From JAPOUP01 sp026708635 (GTDB taxonomy: Bacteria > Pseudomonadota > Alphaproteobacteria > Rhodobacterales > Rhodobacteraceae): a stretch of 64,000 nucleotides of DNA. A program made the translations under genes and the position numbers. Positions within the stretch are counted from its first letter, which is position 1. Every line of letters starts with the position of its first letter. The notes beneath the pieces were generated by a model, which did no database searches, was not told the DNA's origin, and saw only the letters and a list, made by a program, of their open reading frames with translations. Below are positions 17,159-26,691 of this stretch, in pieces. The DNA lies in the NCBI GenBank assembly GCA_965200115.1, contig OZ241336.1, positions 1,984,001-2,048,000 of the forward strand, in the 5' to 3' direction.

Positions 17159-17716
17159 GTGCCTGATCTCGTTGCAAATGCGTCCATTGAGCGGCGGCTT
17201 GCCGACATTATCGTCCCGGTCATTGAGGCGATGGGCTACGAACTCGTCCGGGTGCGGTTCATGGGCGATGGCAAAAAGACAGTGCAGGTCATGGCCGAGC
17301 GGCCGGAACGAGGAATCCGGATCGATGAATGCGCCGAGATATCCAATGCCGTCTCCGCCGCGCTCGATGTCGAGGATCCTATCGAGGGCGCTTTTACGCT
17401 TGAGGTCTCAAGTCCCGGGATCGATAGACCGCTGACCAGGCTGAAGGACTTCGGTGACTTCGAAGGCTTTGAGGCGAAGCTCGAGACCCGGGAGCCGATA
17501 GACGGGCGCAAACGCTTTAGGGGCGTGCTCGCGGGAACCGACGGGAATGAGGTTCTGATCAACATCGACGAAGGTACGGTCGGACTGAAACTCGACTGGC
17601 TGGTCAACGCAAGACTGGTGCTTACCGACAGGCTCGTCCGCGGCTTGTCGGACGGGCGTGGAGCGAAACCGGCGCAGTTGCCGGGAAGGATAACAGAGAT
17701 TGAGAGAACCGACTGA
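17159..17716 (+). CDS. rimP: Ribosome maturation factor RimP
   Basis: The start is the GTG at 17159, preceded by GGAAGG with a 6-base spacer and following the leader terminator; earlier in-frame codons would place the terminator inside the gene. The 185-residue product has the two RimP domains: LADIIVPVIEAMGYELVRVRF...RIDECAEISNAVSAALDVEDPI, then FTLEVSSPGIDRPLTRLKDF. RimP is needed for maturation of the 30S subunit. As in most proteobacteria it heads the nusA-infB operon, 18 bases before nusA. Confidence 0.95.
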   Translation: MPDLVANASIERRLADIIVPVIEAMGYELVRVRFMGDGKKTVQVMAERPERGIRIDECAEISNAVSAALDVEDPIEGAFTLEVSSPGIDRPLTRLKDFGDFEGFEAKLETREPIDGRKRFRGVLAGTDGNEVLINIDEGTVGLKLDWLVNARLVLTDRLVRGLSDGRGAKPAQLPGRITEIERTD

Positions 17717-17734
17717 GGTTCTGGGAGTACCGAC

Positions 17735-19345
17735 ATGGCAATCACTTCCGCAAACCAGCTGGAGCTTCTGCAGACCGCCGAAGCGGTCGCGCGGGAAAAG
17801 ATGATAGAGCCCGAACTGGTGATCGAAGCGATGGAGGAAAGCCTCGCGAGGGCCGCGAAAAGCCGTTACGGCAGCGAAATGGACATCCGTGTGGCCATTG
17901 ACCGAAAGACAGGCAAGGCAACCTTCACCCGTGTCCGAACCGTCGTCGAAGATGACATGGTCGAAAATTTCCAGGCCGAGCTGACCGTTGAGCAGGCGAG
18001 GCCATATCTCGACAGCCCCGAGGTGGGAGACACGATCGTCGATGAGGTGCCGCCGGTGGAAATGGGCAGGATCGCGACACAGTCCGCCAAACAGGTCATC
18101 CTTCAAAGGATCCGCGACGCGGAGCGGGATCGACAGTACGAGGAATTCAAGGACAGGGCGGGCACGATCATAAACGGTATCGTCAAACGTGAGGAATACG
18201 GCAATGTCATCGTCGATGTGGGTCGGGGAGAGGCGATCCTGCGCCGAAACGAAAAAATCGGCCGCGAGGGCTATCGTCCCAATGACCGCATCCGCTGTTA
18301 CATCCGCGAGGTCCGCCGCGAGCCGCGCGGGCCCCAGATTTTCCTGTCCCGAACGGCGCCGGAGTTCATGGCCGAACTCTTCAAGATGGAAGTGCCTGAG
18401 ATCTATGATGGAATCATCGAGATCAAGGCGGTTGCCCGGGATCCCGGAAGCCGGGCGAAGATCGCGGTTATCTCATATGAGAGTTCCATAGACCCGGTTG
18501 GCGCCTGTGTCGGAATGCGGGGCAGCCGTGTCCAGGCCGTGGTCAACGAGCTGCAGGGTGAGAAAATCGACATCATTCCGTGGAATGAGGACGCCCCGAC
18601 GTTTCTGGTCAACGCGCTGCAGCCCGCCGAGGTCAGTAAAGTCGTTCTGGGCGAGGAGGCCGAGCGCATAGAGGTGGTGGTGCCCGACGAACAGCTGTCG
18701 CTCGCCATCGGTCGACGCGGACAGAATGTGCGGCTCGCGAGCCTGCTCACCAGTCTCGACATTGACATCATGACCGAACAGGAGGAATCGGCGCGCCGTC
18801 AGGCCGAATTCGAGGAACGCACCAAACTCTTCATGGAGACTTTGGATCTCGACGAGTTTTTCGCGCAGCTTCTGGTTTCCGAACGTTTTTCCAGCCTTGA
18901 CGAGGTCGCCTATGTCGAACTTGACGAACTGACGGCGATCGAGGGTATCGACACGGACACGGCGACCGAGCTTCAGGCCCGCGCGCGGGACTACATCGAT
19001 GAGCAGAACCGTCGCGCCCTTGAGCGGGCCCGCGAACTTGGCGTCGAGGACAGTCTGGTCAATTTCGATGGCCTGACGCCGTCGATGGTCGAAGCCCTGG
19101 CGGAGGATGGCGTCAAGACGCTCGAGGATTTCGCCACATGCGCCGACTGGGAGCTGGCCGGCGGGTGGACAACGGTGAACGGAGAGCGTGTCAAGGATGA
19201 CGGAATACTTGAGAGATTCGATGTATCGCTGAAAGAGGCGCAGGAAATGGTGATGACGGCACGGATTCAGCTGGGATGGGTGGTTCCCGAGGATCCGGAC
19301 ACCGGGGAGGACGCGAGCGACACGGCGGCGGAGGCCGGGACCTGA
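17735..19345 (+). CDS. nusA: Transcription termination/antitermination factor NusA
   Basis: The 536-residue NusA has an N-terminal RNA-polymerase-binding domain, an S1 domain (GIVKREEYGNVIVDVGRGEA near residues 150-166), two KH domains (SYESSIDPVGACVGMRGSRV and LSLAIGRRGQNVRLASLLT) and an acidic C-terminal extension with helix-hairpin-helix repeats (ELTAIEGIDTDTATELQ, LAEDGVKTLEDFA). NusA modulates pausing, termination and antitermination. The organism probably tunes this operon through the upstream leader terminator. Confidence 0.97.
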   Translation: MAITSANQLELLQTAEAVAREKMIEPELVIEAMEESLARAAKSRYGSEMDIRVAIDRKTGKATFTRVRTVVEDDMVENFQAELTVEQARPYLDSPEVGDTIVDEVPPVEMGRIATQSAKQVILQRIRDAERDRQYEEFKDRAGTIINGIVKREEYGNVIVDVGRGEAILRRNEKIGREGYRPNDRIRCYIREVRREPRGPQIFLSRTAPEFMAELFKMEVPEIYDGIIEIKAVARDPGSRAKIAVISYESSIDPVGACVGMRGSRVQAVVNELQGEKIDIIPWNEDAPTFLVNALQPAEVSKVVLGEEAERIEVVVPDEQLSLAIGRRGQNVRLASLLTSLDIDIMTEQEESARRQAEFEERTKLFMETLDLDEFFAQLLVSERFSSLDEVAYVELDELTAIEGIDTDTATELQARARDYIDEQNRRALERARELGVEDSLVNFDGLTPSMVEALAEDGVKTLEDFATCADWELAGGWTTVNGERVKDDGILERFDVSLKEAQEMVMTARIQLGWVVPEDPDTGEDASDTAAEAGT

Positions 19346-19361
19346 CGTCAGGTCCCGCGGA

Positions 19362-19997
19362 ATGTGCGTGGCGCGCGGCGAAAAACCAGATGACCGGGCG
19401 GGTCCCGAGCGACGCTGCATCGCAACGGGCGCGGTGCGCCCCATATCCGGCCTTATCCGCTTCGTTGTGGATCCGGACGGCAGAATTCTGGCCGATATCG
19501 CGGGTAAACTGCCCGGACGCGGCGCCTGGGTATCGGCGGACAGGATAGCGCTTGAGGCAGCGGTCGACAAACGGCTGTTCTCGCGGGCCGCGGGACGTCA
19601 TGTATGGATCCCTGACGGATTTACCGACGAAGTCGAGGCTTTGATGGTGGCTCGGGCCGTCGGATTCGTTTCCCTCGCGCGCAAGGCGGGTCAGGCGGTG
19701 GCCGGCTACGACCGGGTCCGCTCCTGGCTTGTCAGGGGAGATGCGAAGGTGCTGGTGCAGGCTTCGGACGGATCCGCGAGAGGCAGGTCAAAACTGAGGC
19801 CGCCCGCCGGAAAGGATAGCTATGTCGGGGTTCTGACCGCAAATGAATTGGGTTTGGCATTCGGGCGCGAAAATGTGATACACTGTGCGCTTGCCGGTGG
19901 CGCGCTTGCCAAACGTGTTGTAGGTGAGGCTCGACGGCTTTCGGGTATGCGCCAGTGGATCGGGGAAACCCCCGGAAAGGGTGAAAAGACCGTATGA
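19362..19997 (+). CDS. YlxR/DUF448-family RNA-binding protein with L7Ae-like C-terminus
   Basis: At 211 residues this is the alphaproteobacterial long form. The N-terminal YlxR domain contains PERRCIATGAVRP (residues 14-26) and LPGRGAWVSADR. The second half (ALMVARAVGFVSLARKAGQAVAGYDRVRSWL...GVLTANELGLAFGRENVIHCAL) resembles the L7Ae/YlxQ RNA-binding fold. YlxR-type proteins lie between nusA and infB in many bacteria and are thought to act in RNA metabolism or as regulators. The stop overlaps the infB start by 4 bases (ATGA), which suggests translational coupling. Confidence 0.9.
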   Translation: MCVARGEKPDDRAGPERRCIATGAVRPISGLIRFVVDPDGRILADIAGKLPGRGAWVSADRIALEAAVDKRLFSRAAGRHVWIPDGFTDEVEALMVARAVGFVSLARKAGQAVAGYDRVRSWLVRGDAKVLVQASDGSARGRSKLRPPAGKDSYVGVLTANELGLAFGRENVIHCALAGGALAKRVVGEARRLSGMRQWIGETPGKGEKTV

Positions 19998-22471
19998 GAG
20001 AATCTGACGGCAAAAGAACTCTCGGCCTTCGGGGGTCCCGGACGGGTCAGGTGAAGCAGAGCTTCAGCCACGGACGCACGAAGAACGTCGTCGTCGAGAC
20101 CAAGCGCAAGCGCGTGGTTAAACCCGGGGCGGCAACCGTCAAGGAAAAGCCGGCCGTGCCAACCGCCGTGCCTGAAGGGGAGTCTTCCGGAAGGCCCGCG
20201 GGAATCTCGGAGGAGGAATTCGACCGTCGAATGAAAGCGGTTGCGCAGGCCAGGAAAAACGAAGCCACGGAAGCCAGACGTCGCGAGGTCGCCGAGAAGG
20301 AGCGTGAGGAGGAGCGGCGCCGCAGACTTGCCGACGCGGAAGCCAGGGCGCGAGAGCTACAGGAACGGGAAGAGCTCGCCCGGGCGAAGGCCGAGGCGGA
20401 AAAACGTCGGATCGAGGAGGAGGAAGCCGCCCGGACCGCGGAGGAGAAAGCCCGGACCGCACCAACTGGTTCCGATAGCGGACGCGGTGCCGCCAAGCCC
20501 GGGCCACCGCCGAAGAGACAGGAACGCGACGCCCGTGAACGGGCCAAATCCGGCAGGGCCCGCGGCGAGCTGCGCCGATCGGGCAAGCTGACGCTGAACC
20601 AGGCGCTAACCGGTGGTGAGGGAGGGCGTCAGCGCTCACTTGCGGCGATGAAGCGGAAACAGGAACGGGCCCGGAAAAAGTCGATGTCCGGCGGGGAGGT
20701 TCGCGAAAAAATTATCCGGGACGTACAGGTGCCGGAGACCATCGTTGTGTCAGAACTTGCCAACAGAATGGCGGAGCGTGTCGCCGACGTGGTCAAATCG
20801 CTGATGCAGAACGGCATGCTGGTTACGCAGAACCAGTCCATCGACGCCGATACGGCTGAGCTGATTGTCAGGGAGTTTGGCCACCGCGTCTCGCGCGTCA
20901 GCGCCGCTGATGTCGAGGACGTGATTCAGACCGAGGTTGACCGTGACGAGGATCTGCACCCGCGCTCACCGGTCATAACCGTCATGGGCCATGTCGACCA
21001 TGGAAAGACCTCGCTTCTGGACGCGATCCGCAAGACCAAGGTTGTCGCGGGCGAGGCCGGTGGAATAACGCAGCATATCGGCGCTTACCAGGTCGACGTT
21101 AAGGGGCAGCCGCTGACGTTTCTGGATACACCGGGCCACGCGGCGTTCACATCCATGCGGGCGCGGGGCGCCCAGGTCACGGACATCGTCGTGCTTGTGG
21201 TCGCCGCGGATGACGCGGTTATGCCACAGACGGTCGAAGCGATTCACCATGCCAAGGCGGCGGAAGTCCCGGTGATCGTCGCGATCAACAAGATTGACCG
21301 GCCCGATGCCGAGCCCGAGAAAGTGCGTACCGATCTGCTGAGGCACGATGTGGTTGTCGAAAAGATGGGTGGTGAGGTTCAGGACGTTGAGGTCTCCGCG
21401 CTGAGCGGCGCCGGGCTTGGCGCGCTGCTCGAATCCATCGCCCTTCAGGCCGAGATTCTCGAGCTCAGGGCGAATCCCGATCGTCCGGCTTCGGGAGCGG
21501 TGATCGAGGCGCAGCTTGATGTGGGCCGCGGGTCAGTCGCCACGGTACTCGTTCAGAACGGCACGTTGAGACAGGGCGATATATTCGTCGTCGGCGAGCA
21601 GTGGGGCCGGGTACGCGCGCTCGTGGATGACCGGGGCACCCGCGTGAAGCATGCCGGTCCCTCGGCTCCCGTCGAGGTTCTCGGTCTCAACGGAACGCCC
21701 GAGGCGGGTGACGTCCTCAACGTCGTCGAGACCGAAGCCCAGGCCCGTGAGATCGCCGCTTACCGCGCCAATGTCGCCAAGGACATGCGGACGGCGTCCG
21801 GGACGTCCGTTACGTTGGAGCAGATGATCGCGAAAGCCAGGGAAGGCGATGCCGTCGCCGAGCTTCCGATCATCGTAAAGGCCGATGTGCAGGGTTCCGC
21901 CGAGGCGATCATTCAGGCAATGGAAAAGGTCGGAAATGACGAGGTTCGCGTCAGGATCCTGCATTCAGGAGTCGGTGCCATCACCGAGACCGATATCGGT
22001 CTTGCAGTCGCCTCGAAGGCGCTGGTGTTTGGGTTTAACGTCCGCGCCAACGCAACCGCCCGGACCACGGCGAACCAGAAAGGCGTGGAAATCCGATATT
22101 ATTCGGTAATCTATGATTTGGTGGATGACGTGAAAGCGGCCGCTTCCGGGCTGCTTTCGGCGGAAGTGCGCGAGAGGTTCATAGGTTATGCCGAGATCAA
22201 GCAGCTGTTCAGGATTTCGGGGGTCGGAAACGTCGCGGGATGCATCGTCACCGAAGGCATCGCGCGCCGGTCGGCCGGCGTTCGCCTCCTGCGTGACGGG
22301 GTGGTGACCCATGAAGGCACGCTGAAGACCCTGAAACGCATCAAGGCTGAGGTTTCGGAGGTCCAGTCGGGCCAGGAATGCGGAATGGCGTTCGAGAATT
22401 ACGAGGATATCAGGGCTGGAGACGTCATAGAGATTTTTGAGCGCGAGGAGGTTGAGCGCACGCTGGGCTGA
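19994..22471 (+). CDS. infB: Translation initiation factor IF-2
   Basis: The 825-residue IF-2 has a long Lys/Glu/Arg-rich N-terminal region (about residues 60-200), the IF2_N motif, and the GTPase domain with G1 GHVDHGKTSLLDAIRK, G3 DTPGHA and G4 NKID. The C-terminal beta-barrel and fMet-tRNA-binding domains follow, ending EEVERTLG. It brings initiator tRNA to the 30S subunit. The last 29 bases, including the stop, recur at 25,329-25,357, so the 3' end appears to have served as an integration target while keeping the coding sequence intact. Confidence 0.97.
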   Translation: MRESDGKRTLGLRGSRTGQVKQSFSHGRTKNVVVETKRKRVVKPGAATVKEKPAVPTAVPEGESSGRPAGISEEEFDRRMKAVAQARKNEATEARRREVAEKEREEERRRRLADAEARARELQEREELARAKAEAEKRRIEEEEAARTAEEKARTAPTGSDSGRGAAKPGPPPKRQERDARERAKSGRARGELRRSGKLTLNQALTGGEGGRQRSLAAMKRKQERARKKSMSGGEVREKIIRDVQVPETIVVSELANRMAERVADVVKSLMQNGMLVTQNQSIDADTAELIVREFGHRVSRVSAADVEDVIQTEVDRDEDLHPRSPVITVMGHVDHGKTSLLDAIRKTKVVAGEAGGITQHIGAYQVDVKGQPLTFLDTPGHAAFTSMRARGAQVTDIVVLVVAADDAVMPQTVEAIHHAKAAEVPVIVAINKIDRPDAEPEKVRTDLLRHDVVVEKMGGEVQDVEVSALSGAGLGALLESIALQAEILELRANPDRPASGAVIEAQLDVGRGSVATVLVQNGTLRQGDIFVVGEQWGRVRALVDDRGTRVKHAGPSAPVEVLGLNGTPEAGDVLNVVETEAQAREIAAYRANVAKDMRTASGTSVTLEQMIAKAREGDAVAELPIIVKADVQGSAEAIIQAMEKVGNDEVRVRILHSGVGAITETDIGLAVASKALVFGFNVRANATARTTANQKGVEIRYYSVIYDLVDDVKAAASGLLSAEVRERFIGYAEIKQLFRISGVGNVAGCIVTEGIARRSAGVRLLRDGVVTHEGTLKTLKRIKAEVSEVQSGQECGMAFENYEDIRAGDVIEIFEREEVERTLG

Positions 22472-22535
22472 TCCGCTATCCAACCGGTTAGGCGATCATG
22501 GGCGGGTTGACGGTAGCCGGCTCAAGGGAAAGCTC
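22443..22535 (+). repeat. Left copy of the infB 3'-end direct repeat (probable att site)
   Basis: The core GAGGTTGAGCGCACGCTGGG (continuing CTGA to 22,471) is repeated exactly at 25,334-25,357. Extension to the left (from 22,443) adds five bases with one mismatch. To the right a weaker match continues through the non-coding flank (CCGCTATC, AACCGG, GATCATGGG, GTAGCCGGC). The repeat includes the infB stop codon, as expected for an integrase that regenerates the gene end. Confidence 0.7.
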
Positions 22536-22745
22536 CTGATTTGGTATCAGTCGGACGATACGGTGTTCCTGTCTCCCCAGGAAGTCAGCGCCCGGATTTA
22601 GCATCTGGCAAACGCCGGGTCACGGCGCGGGAAGCGAGGGTGGCGATCCTGATCGTCGATGTTTTCCTGCGGAACTTTCACCCGCCGCACTTGCGTCAGT
22701 TGGCCTAGTGCCGCCTTTGTTGGGATGAACCCAAGTGTGAGCCCA
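22536..22745. other. Intergenic sequence inside the infB-associated cassette
   Basis: No gene candidate was found between the left repeat and the end of the nucleotidyltransferase gene, and no family-level signal on either strand. Confidence 0.3.
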
Positions 22746-23522
22746 CTACTGGAGAAGGGGCAGTTCTGGCTGGCGCCTCCTCCGGAAAACCGACGGATCA
22801 AACGAATCTGTGCGGCCTTCGGAAATGTGCCGCCTCAGTTCGTGTCTCAGTTCGTCTATCATGATTTGGTCTAGGTGCCTTCGCCCGGAAGAGCGCTTCT
22901 CCGCCTCCAGCAACGCGCTCCAGCCATGCGAGTCGATCATGCGGTCGAGAAACTTCGAGAGCCTAGGTCCCCATCGGAACCCCTTGTCAAGGGCGTACCG
23001 GAACGCCCGGACAGCATTGCCCTGCGGGTTGGGGTTGGGCCGGAGATTCATTTCCAGCACTCTCCGGTCGAGATCCTGGAAGTATCCCGGCTTCGTCATG
23101 ATCCGCCGACGATCGATATCGTAGATTATTGCGTCGCTCTTGAAGAAAGTGGCCTTCAGGAGATCTCGCGGCTCCCTGACCTCTACATGACCTTCCACGT
23201 GAGCCCAGGTCCGCTCCAGCGGCCACACGTCTATCCGCCATCTCGTGGACGGGAGAGCGTATCCGCCAAACCTGTTGGTCGAGGCACCGATCGACTTCAT
23301 GTGCCTTTCGAAGGAGGCCAGATCGTCCGGGACGATGACGGAATCGACGTCGGACCTGAAACCGGCGTTCCCGAACAGGGCAAGGTCGCGCAGCATTCCG
23401 CCAATCAGGACAAGACGACCGTGCACGCTAAGTTCATTGAGCGCTTGCCGGACATCCTCGCGTCCGCAGCGTCTCGTGGCGAGGAAGTATCGGATGCGTC
23501 TTTCAAGCCGGCTTTCCATCAA
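22746..23522 (-). CDS. Pol-beta superfamily nucleotidyltransferase-like protein
   Basis: The 258-residue protein carries a nucleotidyltransferase signature at residues 38-64: VLIGGMLRDLALFG with Gly41-Gly42, then SDVDSVIV with Asp58 and Asp60 as the metal-binding pair. The pattern is closest to the tRNA nucleotidyltransferase/poly(A) polymerase head (GGxxRD...DxD). The C-terminal half has basic helical segments but no CCA-enzyme tail that I recognise. It overlaps the upstream dGTPase-like gene by 20 bases, so the two are one transcriptional unit and probably work together. Possible activities are nucleotidyl transfer to a nucleotide, RNA or protein; which one is not visible. Confidence 0.65.
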   Translation of the reverse strand: MMESRLERRIRYFLATRRCGREDVRQALNELSVHGRLVLIGGMLRDLALFGNAGFRSDVDSVIVPDDLASFERHMKSIGASTNRFGGYALPSTRWRIDVWPLERTWAHVEGHVEVREPRDLLKATFFKSDAIIYDIDRRRIMTKPGYFQDLDRRVLEMNLRPNPNPQGNAVRAFRYALDKGFRWGPRLSKFLDRMIDSHGWSALLEAEKRSSGRRHLDQIMIDELRHELRRHISEGRTDSFDPSVFRRRRQPELPLLQ

Positions 23523-25101
23523 CCGTCCTCATGTCGCGATGATGCCTTTCGAGGTCGCGATGCAGGTCAAGGCAGAACTGGTCCGTCATCCCGGACACCA
23601 TGTCCGTCAGCAGCCGCAGCTCCCTGTAGCGGATCGGGAGGTTGGGATCGGGGCGGTATCGGGTCACCTTGCCCTCGAACACCCGGCGGTAGTTCTTGGA
23701 GATCCGGCTATACACGTATGCGGCGAACGGAGAGGTGCGCCTGCTGGACAGGTTCTCGTACCCTTCGCGCTCGCTGATCCCGGTCCAGAGAAAGTCCATG
23801 AGCCTGTTGAGCACGTTGAAGCCGTTCAGCTCGATCTCGAGCACGCTCTTGTGGCTGTAGGCGTTCTTCCTGTCGAAGTCTTTCAGGGCGCCGCAGAGCT
23901 TGCCGGCGACAGACGCTTCAATCAGTTCGCCGTCGAATGCCCCCGACATGATCGAGTCGTAGTTGCCTCTGAAAGCTTTCGCGACGGCCGAGACCATCAG
24001 GTGAATCGCATGCACCCGGAACTTCTGGGTCGCAACATCCTGAAGCTCGCTTGGATGAAGGCCCGGATTCCGCAGGGAATCCAGATCCCAGCGGGCAACA
24101 TCACACAGGTACTTCGTGGCAGGGTCGGCTTCGCCTCCTTTGACACGATGTTCCAGCGTGGCAAGGATGTCGTTCAGCGAAACCAGCCCCTTCTTTACCG
24201 CGTCCTCGGCGTCCAGCACCGAGTAGGCGATGTCGTCGCACGCTTCCATCACGAGCGCGAGAGGATGCCGGGCGTCGCCCTCAAGCCCGACCTCTTTGCG
24301 GACCTCTTCAACCAAGGACTGCTCGGACGCAAAGAAGCCGGGTTTCTTGCGCGAATGCCTTTTCCTGTCTGTGGAGTCTGAGCCCGCGACGTACTTCATG
24401 ACGGTGGCGATCGTTCCAAGCGTGAGGTTGAGTCCGAGGTCGTCGCTGATGACCTGCAGTTTCGTCAGAACGCGAAGGGTCTGTGCGTTGCCCTCGAAGA
24501 GCAGGAAGTCATTCCTGTGCTGCGTGGTCAGCTTCCCCACGTCCTTCGCCACTCCGGATTCGTCGGCGCTATCCGGCACTGCGAAGAGGACATTCTCGTT
24601 CCTCCTGAACCAGGCGCGTATTGCGGACTCGCCTTGGTGTCCGAAGGGAGGATTGCCGATGTCATGCGCCAACCCCGCGGCGGCCAGAGTTGCGGGAATC
24701 TTCCTGATGGCGTCCGAAGGCAGCTTGCTCGCAAACATACTGGCAATTTCCAGTCCGAGGGAGCGTGCAAGGTTCGCCACCTCGAACGAATGGGTCAGAC
24801 GGGTACGAATGCTCTCGATGCTCTCCAGGGGGAAGACCTGCGTCTTGTCTCCCAGCCTGCGGAACGGTGTCGAGAAGAGAATGCGGTCATGGTCGCGTTC
24901 CTGGGGCAAGCGGAAACGACCATCAAGGACATCCTTGAGGGCGTCCGGAGCGTCAGGCTTCCCGTCAGGCTCCGGGCGATCGAGCAGTCTGCTGAAGCGC
25001 TTATCGCAAAGCAGACGGTTCCAGTCCATCATCCGCCTTCGCCCCTTGGCTTGGGTCAGCCCCGGTAAGATGGGCTGCGACATGCATCGATCTAGCGACA
25101 C
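23503..25101 (-). CDS. dGTPase-like HD-domain triphosphohydrolase
   Basis: About 509-532 residues depending on start (GTG 25101, or ATG 25032/25029 close to the conserved MDWNRLL). dGTPase family features are RDHDRILFSTPFRRLGDKTQVF, RTRLTHSFEVA with the first metal His, the HD motif AAGLAHDIGNPPFGHQGE, and EACDDIAYSVLDAEDA. These enzymes cut dNTPs, mainly dGTP, to nucleoside and triphosphate. Some dGTPases defend against phage by depleting dNTPs. Here it is co-encoded with a nucleotidyltransferase inside a cassette flanked by infB 3'-end repeats, an arrangement that favours an accessory, possibly defensive role over housekeeping. Confidence 0.85.
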   Translation of the reverse strand: MSLDRCMSQPILPGLTQAKGRRRMMDWNRLLCDKRFSRLLDRPEPDGKPDAPDALKDVLDGRFRLPQERDHDRILFSTPFRRLGDKTQVFPLESIESIRTRLTHSFEVANLARSLGLEIASMFASKLPSDAIRKIPATLAAAGLAHDIGNPPFGHQGESAIRAWFRRNENVLFAVPDSADESGVAKDVGKLTTQHRNDFLLFEGNAQTLRVLTKLQVISDDLGLNLTLGTIATVMKYVAGSDSTDRKRHSRKKPGFFASEQSLVEEVRKEVGLEGDARHPLALVMEACDDIAYSVLDAEDAVKKGLVSLNDILATLEHRVKGGEADPATKYLCDVARWDLDSLRNPGLHPSELQDVATQKFRVHAIHLMVSAVAKAFRGNYDSIMSGAFDGELIEASVAGKLCGALKDFDRKNAYSHKSVLEIELNGFNVLNRLMDFLWTGISEREGYENLSSRRTSPFAAYVYSRISKNYRRVFEGKVTRYRPDPNLPIRYRELRLLTDMVSGMTDQFCLDLHRDLERHHRDMRTVDGKPA

Positions 25102-25328
25102 AGCCAGGCAACATCAAGACAAATGAAACGTCTTCGGCTTCGCACTTGGAGCGGCCGGGCCCACTGCTGTGTGTAGTAACCCATACGGGTGGGACAGGCC
25201 GGATCGCACAGCCTGCGGGCACGCTGCCGACCATGCCTTTCCAATGGACATCAACGCCGCAAAAGGCAACCCCGGAGCCTCGTTCAGTGAGATTGGTCAG
25301 TCTTGGTGGGCTGACTTAATCCTTGAGT
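25102..25328. promoter_or_regulatory. Upstream region of the dGTPase/nucleotidyltransferase cassette
   Basis: These 227 bases between the dGTPase start and the right-hand infB repeat should contain the cassette promoter. No clear -35/-10 pair could be assigned, and no other gene is evident. Confidence 0.3.
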
Positions 25329-25425
25329 GCGAAGAGGTTGAGCGCACGCTGGGCTGAGCCGCTATCAAACCGGGTTGGTGATCATGGGTGGAAGTGGCCC
25401 AGTCGCTTGGCTGACAGTAGCCGGC
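25329..25425 (+). repeat. Right copy of the infB 3'-end direct repeat (probable att site)
   Basis: This copy matches the infB end for 29 bases (one mismatch) including the stop codon, with a further diverged match to about 25,425 (CCGCTATC, AACCGG, GATCATGGG, CAGTAGCCGGC). The recombinase pseudogene starts immediately downstream, the position expected for an integrase gene next to its attachment site. Confidence 0.7.
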
Positions 25426-25436
25426 AATCGACTTCG

Positions 25437-26415
25437 GTAAAGCGCACCAAGAAGGTGCGGACGACGCTCACCAAGCGCTCCGTGGCCCTCCAGCCGACTG
25501 AGAGATCTTGGACCGTCTGGGACGACCGGCTGACCGGCTTCGGCGTTCGCACCCATCCGGCGGACGAGCGCGCCGAGGCCCGTCGCATGCCCACGCTCGG
25601 CAACGCCTTCGAAGACTACATGAAGGCCAATCCCAACCGCTCGAAGCGTACCGATGAGATCTACCGCTACGAAGCGAAGCGCTATCTAGGCGACTGGCTT
25701 GTCCGCCCGCTCGACCCGATAACCCGGCGAGACGTCGAGGCCCGCTTCAGTGGCATCACCGCGAACCACGGCTGGTCGCCGGCCAACCGGGCGATATCGC
25801 TACTGCGTTCGTTCTGCCGCCCGCCCTGCGTCGACCGGGAGGGTCCGCGTAACCCGGTCTATCTCTGGCTTGCCGGCGGCGGCAGGTTCCACCGCAGGGC
25901 GCGGCGCAGGATTTCGGCGCCGGCCGAGGTATTGCCGTGCCGGCGCGCCGGGATCGAGGCCGAGGTCAACAACCCGGCGATACGGGGTGCGCTCCGGTTC
26001 GGGCTCTACAACGGGATGCGCCGCGAGGAGGCGCTGACGCTCCGCTGGGAGACTATCGACATGGACGCCATCGTCTTCCGGGTTGGGGAGACCAAGACCG
26101 GTGTTCCGCTGGAACTCCCGATCACCCTGCAGCTTGCGGAGATTCCCGAACGACGCATGGTCGCCGCCGGGGCGAAGTTCCGGTCCACGGCCCGCGTAAC
26201 TGTTTCATCACCTTCGCCGGGCGCGAACTGATGCCGCCACCCTCGCTCACCAAGCGGCCGGTCAATCATGCCCGGCCGAATGGCGTCACCGAGGGATGCG
26301 CCGCCGACTGGACCGTCAGCCAGCTTCGTGAGGCGGCGCAGAGGATCGCGGATCGGATCGAGTCGTTGATGAATGGCCCGACGGCCAACGCGGTCGCGGC
26401 GCAGCGCATCGTTGC
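25437..26415 (+). pseudogene. Tyrosine-type site-specific integrase, broken
   Basis: The N-terminal part (KRTKKVRTTLTKRSVALQPT...WDDRLTGFGVRTHP) is the Arm-binding/DUF4102-like start of P4-type integrases. After a deletion comes the core-binding domain (FEDYMKANPNRSKRTDEIYRYEAKRYLGDW), then the catalytic half with GLYNGMRREEALTLRWETIDMD (first Arg) and ETKTGVPLELPIT. A frameshift near 26,190 separates the HxxR box, here HGPR in VHGPRNCFITFAG, and the C-terminal LVNHARP-like/YAADWTVSQLRE-like tail. Loss of the mid-part plus the frameshift mean no active integrase. Its position next to a copy of the infB end identifies it as the likely agent of the insertions here. Confidence 0.85.
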
Positions 26416-26691
26416 CGAAGAGGTAACCGTCCCGCACCGGGCCTCACCATCTCTGGGCGGTCGAGACACTGACGTGAACCCTGCCGCCGGCAAGACTGGC
26501 TTCGGCGCGTGATTGTCCAACATGCCCCAATTCTCGATTACCGCGAATTTTTGAGCTCACATGAATTCCGACGCCGATTGGGATGATTGTCGAATAAGGA
26601 AATCCTGTGAAGCACGCTTTCCGAAACCCTTAATTCTTGAGAAAGCCCGTAACGGCGTTCGGGCGTTCCCGGTCCCGATTTGCGCGGTATT
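26416..26691. other. Intergenic sequence after the integrase relic
   Basis: No convincing gene on either strand. The part from 26,520 to 26,650 is less GC-rich than the flanks. Confidence 0.3.
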
